Assembly (NCBI GenBank): GCA_963965975.1
Contig: OZ014412.1
Coordinates: 1,986,501 to 2,050,500, forward strand
Direction of reading: 5' to 3'
DNA from: Xestospongia bergquistia
Taxonomy: Eukaryota > Porifera > Demospongiae > Haplosclerida > Petrosiidae
DNA: 64,000 bases
The translations under genes were made by a program, and so were the position numbers. Below the pieces are notes generated by a model. The model ran no database searches, had not been told where the DNA came from, and saw only the letters and a list, made by a program, of their open reading frames with translations. Of the stretch, positions 26,342-39,600 are shown piece by piece. Position 1 is the first letter of the stretch; each line of letters starts with the position of its first letter.

Positions 26342-28380
26342 TTAAGTAGGTATAGCATGACAACCATTATTAGCTATATCACTACAACAATCATTCCATT
26401 TGTGACAGTGTTCATCACAATAGCATCCTTTATGGGAACATTCAGAAGACAGTGACAATTTACAACATCCAGAATAACTGAGATTAAGTGCTAGACATGA
26501 ACCTAAAATAAACAGATAAACAACATGACTTAATTTGTAGTACACATTTACCAGGTGGAGTAACAGTTGGTGTACTTGATGGTTTGATTGTTGCGCCTAT
26601 ATTACAATGGTAATAAAGAATTTATAATGAATATTATATATCTCAAGTTATAATTTATCTGATAATGTTTGAATCTCCTCACTAAGGCTCAGTAAAGTCA
26701 AGTTACTTTAAAGGACCAATACAGGAGTAATACAAGGACTTACTAAGTATGTCAGTTGAAGTAGGTATTGGATAGCAATTAATATTAGCTATATCACTAC
26801 AACAATCATTCCACTTGTGACAATGTTCATCACAATAGCATTGTTTATGGGAACATACAGGTGACAATGACCAATCACAACATCCAGGATAACCAAAATT
26901 AAGTGCCAGACATGAACCTAAAATAAATATATGAATAAATTAATTTAATTAGCAGTTATTTACCAGGTGGAGCAACAATTGGTGTAGTTGAAGGTTTGAT
27001 TGCTGTGTCTATATAAGAATAGTAACAAAATAATATAAAAGGATAATTATCACATTATCAGTAATTGTATATCATTACTACTTAATACATAAACTGATAT
27101 AGAAAAAATTAATATAATTAACCATTATTGTGCTATTAAAAACATAATAGGATTTGACACTCACAGAGTGAACTTATTGTTGTAAACTGAGAATTGTATT
27201 GGCTGTTAATCATTGTGTTATTTTTGCTGTTAATAATAACTTTCTTGTTTATTAAGTTCTCATGTGGTGGCAAAATGGGAATTGTAAAATAACATTACTT
27301 AGCTACTTCTGGTTCTACAAACAATACAATATGATACTTTTTAATGGCATAACTATTTCAAAGCAAGAAGCTCTAGATTTTGTTTCCATTTGAGTTTCTG
27401 TTATGTTTCAACAATCATTATTATTAAATAATTTTGTAACAACTAAAAGTATATTGAAAGAGAATAGCACATGAAAGTGTACTCTAGAACTCTCTCTACC
27501 TCTTAAATATAAGTCACTGTAAAGATCTTTATTTAACTACTCTATATCACATAATATAAATTGTTCATCATTGTTCATTGTTTTGATAGCTATAGTTACT
27601 ATAGTTTTGACACTTATTAATAACTTCTAAAAAAATGAAATATAATGGACTGTGTTATAACAATAAAACTAACAACAGCTGTAACACTGTAATATCTAGA
27701 AATATGAAACATCTTTTGAAATTCCTTTGTCTAACTAATGAGATCTTAACAAAATCTTAATAACTCTGATAATTAACAACATGTTGTCAAGTACAATATG
27801 ATATGAACCTATAAGTTAGTTATATTGCATAATATCATAATATAATATCATAAATATCATAATATCATAATATCATAATATCATAATATCATAATATCAT
27901 AATATCATACTGGTTGTATTAATTATAATAGATTGGTTGGAACTGATTCATAATCACATGTCTTGCAAATTGATGTTTTGCCAGAAACAAAATAAACTGT
28001 TTTGCTAATTACTTACTATGGAATTTCATAATTTATATACTTAAATATACAAATTCTCAAAGAGGACATGTGTGTAGCATGTGCTATAAGTTCTAGTATA
28101 ATAGCTTATACAGCTGTAATGACATAACAAGATTACATATTGACAATGATAATATGACATTGTTATAAGAAAAAGATATGGAAAGTACTTATCATATCCA
28201 CTTTATAATTATATTAGTTAACAATATACAGTGTAAATGGAATTAATTACAATGTACAACAATATTAGTGCTAGTATTAACTAATATATTCTTTACATAC
28301 TCATAGCCACTGATAATAAATAGAATGTCAAAATTATAGGAATACTCTCCACTATCATCAGTATTATCCAATGGATTAAA

Positions 28381-28416
<36 letters not shown>

Positions 28417-29503
28417 CTAAGTATTATAATATATATAGTATAATTATTATGTAATGACCTGTTCTCAGTACAAAAGTGAAGATATTTAATTCGCAATGTA
28501 TGCAATTTAAATAAATTGATGGAAATATTGACTATTATAATAACAATTTAGTTACTGAAATATTCTCTTTTATATTTAGTAGAAATCATATCAAATGTGT
28601 TGATATAATTAATTCCCATAATGTTTGCAAATTCCAAAGCAAATGGACATATATATGACAATTGGATACATTAAATGACTTAATGGATATATATGGAAAC
28701 AAATGGACATATAAATTAGTAAATGGACATATAATACAGTAACTTACAATCAATATCAGTTCTTGTTATCACACTGTTACTATCAGGACTCCTTCCAACA
28801 CTATTATTAGCATATATAGTCACATTGTAATATGTACCCTTCATTAGATCACCAATATCAACAGTAGTGGGTGGAGCTAATACAATTACAGATAACATTG
28901 ACTGTGACTGATCTACTGGAACATATGTCACTGTAAAAGATTGTACTGGTGTCTGTGTAAATGGATCTCTATTATCCTATATAAATAAATAGGAGTGATG
29001 TAATAATGATGACATATAGTTAATTGGTCATAACATATTGTACAATTGCAGCTGTAATATTAACAATTTAACAAGCCAAGTTATAACAGAATATAGTAGT
29101 ATTAACAGTGACTATATATTAGGTAGGACTAATGACTATATTAGGTAGTACATTAGGTCATAGGATCACAGATTTGATTATAATGATTGCTGGTAGTAAC
29201 ATTGTTAAAAGTTATTGATTTGTAAGTCATTTATAAATGATATAAGAGTATGTATATTGTAATAATACTTACAGTCCATGATACTCTCAAAGCAGTTGAG
29301 TTAATAGCAGTGACAGAATTAACAGTAGGAGCATTAGGAACTGAGAGAGACAAGGAAGAGTTAATCACATTATCAATTTAACTTACCTAGTGGTGCAGTT
29401 TCAATAGTTACACTCACTGGTATACTAGTACCTACTATATTACTAACAGTATTAATAACAATAACAGTAAAATTATATATTGTAAATGGTTGAAGGTCTG
29501 ATA
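26342..29503 (-). pseudogene. Headless second copy of gene B (FN3, Ig half, two SMB domains)
   Basis: From 29503 downward the minus strand holds a broken FN3-1 exon, FN3-2 (about 29340-29274 and 28975-28745), the Ig half exon (28380-28260), and two somatomedin-B exons (about 26917-26740 and 26502-26342) with the CYCDEHCHKWNDCC knot intact. It has no signal peptide or Ig1-3. FN3-1 stops abruptly at 29503, where sequence of the receptor 3' flank begins. The Ig exons present in B at 12785-13440 are absent. It may be transcribed by read-through from D, but as it stands it has no start. Confidence 0.65.
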
Positions 29504-29706
29504 GGTGTCAGATAAATTTTGCAAAATTTTGTGGTTATTAATAACAAAAATGAGCAATTACTATTTTTATGCAAAATATTTAAAAGGAATGTTTTATTGT
29601 AACTATGACAACAGTTTAATATTAACAGTTTATTACTAAAATAATTACTACAAAATTCAATAAAAGATATGATTATTAATTATATAATAATCAATTTCAT
29701 TAATAG

Positions 29707-32700
29707 TTAATTACTAGTTAAATTTTCATAATCATCATTGTCTTGTTGTTGTTGTTGTTCACCAGGTAATACTTCATACATTATATCATCATTTCTATTC
29801 ACTGATGTAATATATGATATATTATGTTGTGTAATATGGACTGGTTCATATGATATATTAGACTGTGCTATAATATCAGGAGATGTTGTATGATAATCAG
29901 AACTTATTATATTGTTATCTAAATATAAAAAATATTATATAAACTATTATATTAATAATTTATTACCTTTTTGTTTTCTTTTTAAGTAGACAATAAAGAA
30001 TATACTAAATATTATAACAGCTGTTAGTATGGAAGAGATCATACTAGCTAGTATAACTGATACTATCAATGTTGTAATAGTAATATTAGTACTAGTAGTA
30101 GTAGTAGCTAATAATAAATTAATATATTAATTATTATTACTACAATAATATATAACATACCAGTTATTAACTGTTTATTAACTATAAGAGAAAATGTATA
30201 ACTGACATTTTGAAATGAACATGTGTAGTTAGCAGTATCTTCAACTTGAGGGTTTGTGATGTTAAGTACATTACCAAATATGACATCAGGAGGAATAGGT
30301 ACTCCATTATCACGTCTAAATAGATATATCAATGATGTCATTATGCTATTATATCATACATTACTAACCTCCATGTGACATTAGATGGAGTTCCTCCAGT
30401 ATCTAAGTTACAAACAAGGACTACACCATTACCAGCTGTAATAGGTCCATTGATTGAACTTGTTACTACAACTTTTAATTCTAAAAACAACATTATAATA
30501 TGAATTGTGACCACACCTATTTATTATTACCTAATGTAGTAAAGTCAACAGTTGGACTGACAAGTTGTGGACAATTATCATTTCCAATTCTGATTAATCG
30601 GATTTCATAAACAGTCTCTGGCATTAAGTCAGTATACATGTACTGAGACACACTAGAATTAAAGATTTTCTCTCTAGTACTAGACCAATCTTGACCTGTT
30701 GACAAATTATAGTCAATCATCTTTTATTGTTGTATATACCTTGTAGTCTATATTGTAGATGTTGGTCTAGATTCTCAGAGGATGGAATCCACCTCACAGT
30801 AGCTTGTAATGCAGTAATGTTTGATACAGAGGGTATTAGAGGAGCATCTGGTCACATGACTATCACATGATTATTAAGGAAACTAGAAAGCAAACCTGTT
30901 GTTTTTGATATTGTAGTGTTAGGACTTTGTCCACCCTCTATATTAAAAGCAGCAACACTTATACTGTGTGTGAGAGAAAGTGAGGAGAGAGAAAAAGGGA
31001 GTAACCATACATGTTATAATAGACAAGGCTTACCTATATCTATTTGAGTTCATAAGTGGTTCTATTATATATATCAGGTTAGATGGTCCTAAGTTACCAT
31101 TTAGTATATAATCCTCAGTGGGTGTGGCATCATCATTTCGTACATACACTTGATAACTTGATATATTCTGTCCACCATTTTCCAAAGGTGGTTGCCATGA
31201 CACACATAAAGAGTCAGGATAAGAAGTAATATTAAGCATGTTAACAGCTAATGGAGCTAGAGAGAAGATAAATAGATGAACAGATCCAGAAATGGATACA
31301 TAAATATGACCTTACATACCATACAATTACCATAGAAACCTAAACCAATATGTCCTTATAAGGACATATATATGTCCATATGTGGACATATAAGGACAAT
31401 CTATTACTATTCATTACATATGGCCCAAGACATCCATCAGGTACACATAACATGTTATGATATTGAAAAACCAATATATTATGATATTGATAGGTAATTT
31501 TATAAACTCTTCAGTTGTTTATTGTCTTAATTTAATGTTTTTTTAGCCTGGCACACAGCATACCAGGTAAATAAGATATAATGATTAGTTTATTACAGTA
31601 TCATAATCATTATTATTAAACTACTTATGATATGATTCCTACTAAAATAGAAGGTACTACTATTGGTATGACATGTTGTCAATATAATAATGAGGATATG
31701 TATTAATTCTAAACAATGTTTGCAAATTGAAATGACTTAATGGATATATATGTAAACAAATGGACATACAGATTAATAAATGGACATATAAGGTGGTTGC
31801 CATGACACACATAAAGAGTCAGGATAAGAAGTAATATTAAGCATGTTAACAGCTAATGGAGCTAGAAAGAAGACCAATAGATGAATAGATCAAGAAATGG
31901 ACAGATAACAATAACATTACACATCACATCATTACCATCACCATTACCATATATAACATATATAAGACCACACACAGTATACCAAGTAGAAATGATTTAA
32001 TGATTAGTTCACCACAGTATCATAATTATAATTATTATTATTAAACTAGTTATAATATGATTCCCTCTAAAAATAGAAAGTAACCTGATGTGAAAACATT
32101 TTGTTAACATCCATAATTTTTGAAAATTGCAAAGTAAATTCATAAAAATATGTGAAAAATGGATACAAGTAATGATGTATATTCTTATGACCACTTGGTA
32201 CACATATTATGCCAGGTAGAAAAGATATACTAATTAGTTTACCACAGTATCACAATTATCATTATTAAACTAGTTATAACATGATAACTTCTAAAAATAG
32301 AAAGTATTATTTTTGGTGACAACCTGTTTAATTTTATGAAAACATATTGTTAATTTCCACAATGTTTTGCAAATTACAAAGTAAATGGATAGAAATATGT
32401 GACTAATGGATACATGAAATGAGTTAATCGGTAAACAATATAGATATACTAATTAATAAATGGACATATAATACAATAACTTACGATCAATATCAGTTCT
32501 TGTTGTCACACTGTTACTATCAGGACTCCTTCCAACACTATTATTAGCATATATAGTCACATTGTAATATGTACCCTTCATTAGATCACCAATATCAACA
32601 GTAGTGGGTGGAGCTAATACAATCACAGATAACATTAACTGTGACTGATCTACTGGAACATATGTCACTGTAAAAGACTGTACTGGTGTCTGTGTAAGTC

Positions 32701-34662
32701 CATCTCTATTATCCTATATAAGTAAATAGGAGTGATATAATAATGATGACATATAATTAGTTGGTCAAAATATAAATATAATTAAACATTTGCAGCTGTA
32801 ACATTAATATTAACAGTTTGTCAAGTCAAGTTATAACATAATATAACAGATTAACAGATACTATATATTAGGTAGGACTAATGACTATATTAGGTAGTAC
32901 ATTAGGTCATAGGATCACAGATTTAGGTATAATGATTGCTGGTAGTAATACTGTTGGAAGTTATTGACATGTAAGTCATTTATAAGTGATATAAGATAAT
33001 GTATATTGTAATAATACTTACAGTCCATGATATCCTCAAAGCAGTTGAGTTAATAGCAGTGACAGAATTAAGAGTAGGAGCATTAGGAACTGAGAGAGAT
33101 AGAATAAGAGAGAGAGACTGAAATGAATTTAATGAATTTATCTTACCTAGTGGTACAGTTTCAATAGTTACACTCACTGGTATACTAGTACCTACTATAT
33201 TACTAACAGTATTAATAACAATAACAGTAAAATTATATATTGTAAGTGGTTGAAGATCTGATATAGTTGTCTCTGTCCCAGGGACTGGCCCTTTCTTATT
33301 AGAGTCAGTAGTATTGCTATTACTAACAGCTTCATATGTTATATTAACTCCAATAATATCAGCATTGCCATTAAAACCATAAGACCATATCAGTTTAACA
33401 GATCTAGTACCAATTAGTTGAGGAATTAATGAAGTAACAGGAAAAGGAGCAACTGAAAGGGGAGAGAGTGAAAGAGATTTGTCAACATGTTAACCTAATA
33501 AACTAACCTTGTACAGTGATATTCACTTTAGAACTAGTCTCTATTCCAATTATATTTTCTGTTATACACACATAACTTCCACTGTCTTCTAGTCCTTGAA
33601 AAGTCAAAGATAACTCAGTATATGTAGACTGAGTATTAACTGAAATATGAGTGAAATTATTAGTATCAAGGACTGTCCCATTATGTTGCCATGTTACATT
33701 TTCAGGAGTAGGATTCCCATCAAAGGTACAGTTAATAATGACCATGTTTCCCACTGGTAATACTGAGCTAGCAGGAGTGATAGATGTGACGGCTGCAATA
33801 TCTAAAATTAAAGAATGATATCAAAACTAATTGTAAGACTCATCAAAAAAGATGAACAGATCAACAATACAGGAGTACAAAGATTAACTTACATTGAACA
33901 TTAATAGTGACATTGGACATAGTAATGTCTGGTATAATATCTTTAGTGGATTGACAGATATAGAGTCCACTAGATTGTCTTTGAATGTTAATAAAAGATA
34001 TGTTAACAGGAGAAGTTGATACTTTATTTGTTAGATTACTACCAGTACTGTTGAACCATTGATAGAATGTAGGATCATTAATAACAGGAAGATCAGTATT
34101 ACCAGGATCATCACAAAAGAGAATTAGATTTGTACCTTCAACAACGTCCATAGTACCATTAGGAGATAGGGTGGGATTTTTGAAGACTGTTATAGAATAT
34201 ATTAGAGTGTTAATAATATATTATTATAACTTACTAAATTCTGTTATAGTAATATAGCGTTGACCTTGTGCAGAACATCTCAAAACATTTCCAACACTGA
34301 GGACATTGCCAGGGTTTTGTAGTATTAAAATAGCATCAGAATTAATAAGAACACTTTCATTAATACTACCATTAGTTAATGGAGTACCATCAAGCGACCA
34401 CATTACATTAGAAGGACATGGGTCTCCACTTGTGAAACAACATCGAAAACAGAAAGGGTTGTTTAGTGGTACAGGATATGATATATCATTAAAAAAATTT
34501 TGTGTTATACCATTAGAAGGACACTGTTGACCTTGTACATCATCTACAGTAGAGAGGAGTAGAGAAAGAGAGGGAATAAAAACAAGGCAGCATGCACTGC
34601 TGCAGATAGACCAACCTACCTAGTACTAGGGCAGCTACTATAGAGTAGATAATTAGCCTCAT
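29707..34662 (-). CDS. Ig/FN3 transmembrane receptor D, apparently intact
   Basis: Signal peptide 34662 onward (MRLIIYSIVAALVLG), Ig1 about 34544-34235 (CFRCCF cysteine cluster), Ig2 about 34186-33893, Ig3 33802-33507 (DSGSYVC), FN3-1 about 33450-33148, FN3-2 about 33089-33022 and 32715-32485, FN3-3 about 31259-31034 and 30965-30898, FN3-4 about 30850-30740 and 30701-30532, Ig4 about 30480-30371 and 30317-30162, membrane helix about 30110-29967, tail about 29922-29707. About 900 residues. Every junction I checked has GT-AG and the phases agree. The tail carries ISYEPV, NISYITSV, IMYEVL and DDYENL. FN3-like repeats with many NxT/S sites suggest a heavily glycosylated surface protein. Ligand and pathway are unknown; the tail predicts SH2-phosphatase or Grb2-type partners. 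It is the best reference copy of the family here. Confidence 0.85.
31794..31866 (-). pseudogene. Partial duplicate of the FN3-3 exon inside an intron of D
   Basis: About 70 bases repeat the 5' part of D's FN3-3 exon (31184-31262) with few changes and then stop. The same flanks (AGACCAATAGATGAATAGAT) occur next to the FN3-3 exon of receptor A. It is a leftover of unequal exchange, not an exon. Confidence 0.65.
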
Positions 34663-34840
34663 AGCTACTGCTTTTTTCTTCACAAATCAATAGCAGCTGT
34701 GTACTTTGCTCAGACACGAAGGGAAGCAACAACCAAGAGTGTGATACGATTCACCGAACGATTGCACTCTCAACCACCCCCATTATTAATTAGACAGTGT
34801 CGGTCACGCCCACTCCGTATACTTGTATCTGAACTAAGCA

Positions 34841-35418
34841 ATGGCGACTGGAGGCGTAGAACCTCTTACATCAAGTTCTAATGATGGGGATCTCCAACAA
34901 CGACCACGAGGGCAGACAAGAGCAGCTGTAGAAGACTCAAAGACCTGGGTGGAGTCTAAAAGATACACTGTTTATAAACTATGTACTAGTTAATAAACAA
35001 TACAAACTATATTATTAACTATTTCTCTTACACTACAGGTTGTAGTCAGATTAGAAGATAAATCATATTTTATATTTAGATGATATAATGAGTTCAATAC
35101 ATTGCAAGAGAAAATAAAAAAGAAATTTCCTGAAGTCTCTCTCAAGTTGCCAGGGAAACATATCTTTCTCAACAACTTTGATCCTAGATTTATTAAACAA
35201 AGACGAGAGGATCTCCATGATTTTATATTAAATCTTGTTAAAGTAAGTGGGTGGAGTCAGACTATGAAATTAGCTAAAAATACATGTATAGTTATATACA
35301 AAACAAGTCTTTGATTTTATTAGTTGTCATGGCAACATAGATGGCTATACACAAACAGTTTTCATTTGTTTTCCTTTAAAATGTTTAGATCATGTTTAAA
35401 ACAAGATTATAATGCTTG

Positions 35419-35451
<33 letters not shown>

Positions 35452-35502
35452 AGTCCTGATATTCCAGAGTATAAAGCAGTACATAAAGTAATCTTTGTTT
35501 AA
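34841..35502 (+). pseudogene. SGK3-like PX-domain gene fragment
   Basis: Three exon-like pieces encode a PX domain that binds phosphoinositides in SGK3-type kinases: 34841-34978 (MATGGVEPLTSSS... KRYTVYK), 35039-35242 (VVVRLEDKSYFIF, then YNEFNTLQEKIKKKFPE and NNFDPRFIKQRREDL), and 35452-35502 (SPDIPEYKAVHK). The order and wording match the SGK3 PX domain. Two defects show: the first exon is followed by CTATGT where a GTATGT donor is expected, and a TGA replaces the second arginine of the RRY motif in exon 2. No kinase domain follows. I read it as a decayed partial gene copy, provided these bases are correct. Confidence 0.7.
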
Positions 35503-35932
35503 CATGTTGTTCACAAGATTATTACAAGAGAAGACAAGATCTGTACCTTAAGTACATCTATTATCACATCCACAATCAGGAGATAGAATAGAATGTATAT
35601 TATTGAGATAGTATATAGTTAACATGTGGTCCAAATAATTATAGGACTGTCTGGCACACTGCAAGTACCAGACAACAAAATTAAATGTTTAAAACAAGTT
35701 TATGAATAGAATAAGAGAAATTTCTTCAATTCTACTGAATCATACATATTATGATTGAATTTATACATGCATAGTAATACAATAAAGGCATAAACTGATG
35801 TTTGAACTTAGGACCTACTAAATATTTTGTCAGATCTGCTTATATTTAACTTTTATGTTATATTATAATATTCTGATATAGCTTGTATTACTTGTTTGTG
35901 ATTAAAGGTTGATTAAATGACAACTTGACAAG

Positions 35933-36203
35933 TTAATCGAGCTCTAATAGATTATGCTGATAGTAACGATCATAATCCACGTGGTATTGATGGGATTGTC
36001 CTCACTAAATTTGATAGCATTGATGATAAGGTATGTATATGAGGTATGTTCCATCTGACTCCACCCCTTCTTTCCAGGTTGGTGCTGCCATTAGTATGAC
36101 CTATACTACTAGTCAACCAATAGTATTTGTTGGTACTGGACAAACATATCAAGATTTGTGTACATTGAATGTACAAGTTATTGTCTCATCATTGTTAAAA
36201 TGA
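35933..36203 (+). pseudogene. SRPRA: SRP receptor alpha, last two exons only
   Basis: Two exons (35933-36030 and 36078-36203) encode the C-terminus of the signal recognition particle receptor GTPase: RGIDGIVLTKFDSIDDK, then VGAAISMTYTTSQPIVFVGT and GQTYQDLCTLN, ending with a normal TGA. TKFD is the guanine-specificity motif of the SRP GTPases (usual TKxD) and GTGQ the closing-loop motif. The intron between them has GT-AG. The N-terminal and G1-G3 parts are not in the window, so it is a 3' fragment, most likely carried by a duplication. It lies downstream of the PX fragment on the same strand. Confidence 0.8.
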
Positions 36204-36629
36204 AGACTAATATGATATAATTGTCTTGTGATGAATGGAAACAATTAATGATATTACAATTAATAAAATTAATTTTAAAGAAGCTAATTTATTTAGAAAT
36301 ATAGGTCAATTATTTTAGTAATAACATATAAAATCAATATTAATTATTAAAACTTGATTATTAATGTGTGACATTAGCTGCTAAATACAATATTACTGAA
36401 AATTGTTAACAAGAGTATTGTAATAAATTTAAGAGCATGGTGCTAAATAATTTAAAATAATAAGATAAACACAAACAACACTATACAAATATAAAATATA
36501 TAAAAATTATGTTGTAGTAATTCCATATAATACATTACATGATATAATTATATTCACAATATATTATACTGTAATATTAACAATAATTATTATGATGTCA
36601 TTAATTAATATATACTATAACAAAAGTTG

Positions 36630-39600
36630 CTATATGGTAGAAAGATCTGTCTCATCAAAGACAGATTGTTCATCAGGTGGAGAGGCAGTTAACTATTAAT
36701 AATAATATTAAAATTATTGATTATAATTTTAATATGATGTACCTCAATGCTAAATAATAGTCGTTGTTGATGTCCAATAAAAGCTTTCTCATTGCTCTCA
36801 ATTTTAGATATGGCACTTTGATTGTTTCCAATGTCAAGGCTAGTCTGCCATTTCATATCAGTTGTTAACTGTTCAACTTTATTCGTTGGTGTCTATAAAC
36901 AATAACAATATTGTATCTTATATAATCAATTATATAAAATGTCTTACTAGTGGAGACATTGATCCTGTGAGGTATCCATTATTAGGATCATCATTATGTT
37001 CACCTAAATTATTAACAGGCCATGCATTATATGGAACAGATAATTCCTGATGATCAGTAACCTTAAAAATAACAACATTATAAACAATAAATTATTATTA
37101 AACAATAGTAGTACCATTTCTGAATTACTAAGAGTTGTTACTTGATTGTTATCAATAAATCTAAAGTTAACATATAACATGTAACATTAATGACAATACA
37201 AACACTTTAATAGTAAAGTATACTACATACAACAGTGATAGAATGAAATAATAATCTAAAGTCAGTGTTTAAGTTAATATATACTATATATTAATTAGTG
37301 GTTGTAGATTTTTGCAATTTGATTATTCTACATAATCTCAATAACTATATTTAATATAATATATTACACTTTTGGTGGTACTTCAGAATTAGATGTGCTG
37401 GAAGATCTTTTTCCAAGAGAATGATGACCTATATGTGAATTACATAATGCCACATACATAATATAAAAGATTCTGCATTAAGATGGATGTTCTCCTCTAT
37501 ATTATTATTATCGAAGAGAAAATTGCTAAATTTACAGATATCCTTACCAGGTGACATGGCTTGAGAATAAACACCATGATACCTATTACAAAGAGAACAG
37601 TACACACCATCTGGTTCTTCCAGTGATAGTTGCTCAGATCTTGTACATAAATCATTAGTTAGCAGAGCTTTCAGTTTATGAGTACTATAAGAGAGAGAAT
37701 ACAACTATATGTCACTAGTTGTATATTATATAACTAACTTATCATCATGAGTGTTGTCAATGGTAGAGAAGATTTTATTGTGATGATCTGGTGTTAATGA
37801 ATTATACTTGTTAAAACTAACAATGTATAAATCTTACCAGCTTCTTTCTGAGCAGTTATATCAACATGATCTATACTTTCTATCATTGGATCATCTTTTT
37901 GTTCTAAGTCTATAATGATATACAATAAATGACATATCAATAATTATTGATATACTTACTAGGAGCTTTCCGTGGCTTGGGGAATTCTTGTTTCAAATAC
38001 TGGAATATCTTCTTAGCTAAAGTATTGTTTTGAATGAGTGGTCCTCTAACAACATCTATGATCATCTTCCAAGTGACATCACTGTCTTTATCTATCCATC
38101 TCTGGAGCACATGATCAAGTTTGTCTTGATCAAACTTATTGGACTGAGCCAAACTGTTAAGATCATTATCACTCACTCTAAGACCATTACCAATACTACG
38201 CCATGATGCATATATAGGAGCTAGTTGTATTAAAACATCATGTTTGGTAGGTTTGTCAACTAAAAATAAATTTCAGATGGATTATTATACATTGTCAGAT
38301 TATTACATTAAGAACTTACGTTGTTCAATAAAATCCATCATTTCTTTGGAGTAGAATTCATCTTCTTGCTCCTGAAGACCTGTGAAATATGTAATAATTG
38401 ATAACCAATAACTGAAAACAAAAAAACAATAACTACAAACATTGAAAATGGACTCATTTCAATTAAAGTCATTATACAAATAAACAGCCACTCACTACAT
38501 TTATCAACTAAGTAGTTAGTTCAATGACACACAACTTTCCAAAATTCTCCTTGTTACTAAAATTTATTTTGTTATTGACTACTAATCTGTTAATAAAATA
38601 TTGTTATAGGAGTCTAACATATGTAGCTACAAATTACAAAAATAGATTCATTTCTGTAGTCACTAAAGAAATAAACAGTCAATGGAAAGTACCTTAATGA
38701 ACTGAGTTTAAGTAACCACAAAAGTTTCCTAAATTATAAGTCTGCTATTAGAATGTGTTTTTGATAATCAATTGTTATTTAACTTCATTTATATTACTTA
38801 TTGTTGTTTAAATATGTAATAGTCAACTTACTAGTTATGGATGGAAAAATTAAATGTTCTTGTGTTTGTAGTTCAGATGGAGTAGTGAAATGATTCTTCA
38901 TAAGAATTGCTAAATCTTTTCTACCAATAGTACTAAGAGCAGTTGTTACTGGCTCAAAAGAAGCTGATATGTTACGTGACCTCCATAGAAGTATGGCTTC
39001 TCTACCACATTCAAGAGATCCACTATATTTCATTTCTATGTTATGAAGATCACCAACAGTAAGTCCTAGTTTAAGACCAAACTCAAACCACTTATCACCA
39101 ATGCCCATTGAACCAGTTTTACTTGCTAATATACACATAATGTCAACAATAAGTGGATCAGTAACTATAAAAGAGATATATATTCTAAACCATTTCTAAC
39201 TAGTTACCTTTAGAAATGATGTTCACATCACTTGTTGAAGAATCAGGTGAACTGTCAGATAAAGGAGGAGTGGGTGGGAAATAAGAATACATCCCTGTAT
39301 ATGACAAGGAATACTAACAAAGTCTTTACTACATTATATTTACCTGGCTTTTTTAAAATGATCTTGTCAATGTGAGGTTTGCCATCATGAGTACAGATTA
39401 TACCATTAAATTTGATGGTTACTTTTGTTCTTGTGTTTTCAGCACCATCATACTCATATCTAAACATGAATCGAGGAGGATATGACCAACGCTGCTCTAA
39501 GACTTTCAGACGCTTTATGTTCTCTTCTCTTACTTCTCCTAGTTTGCAACCCATCACTTCATAAAAATCAATATTGTTTTCTGAAATCTAAATTAAACAA

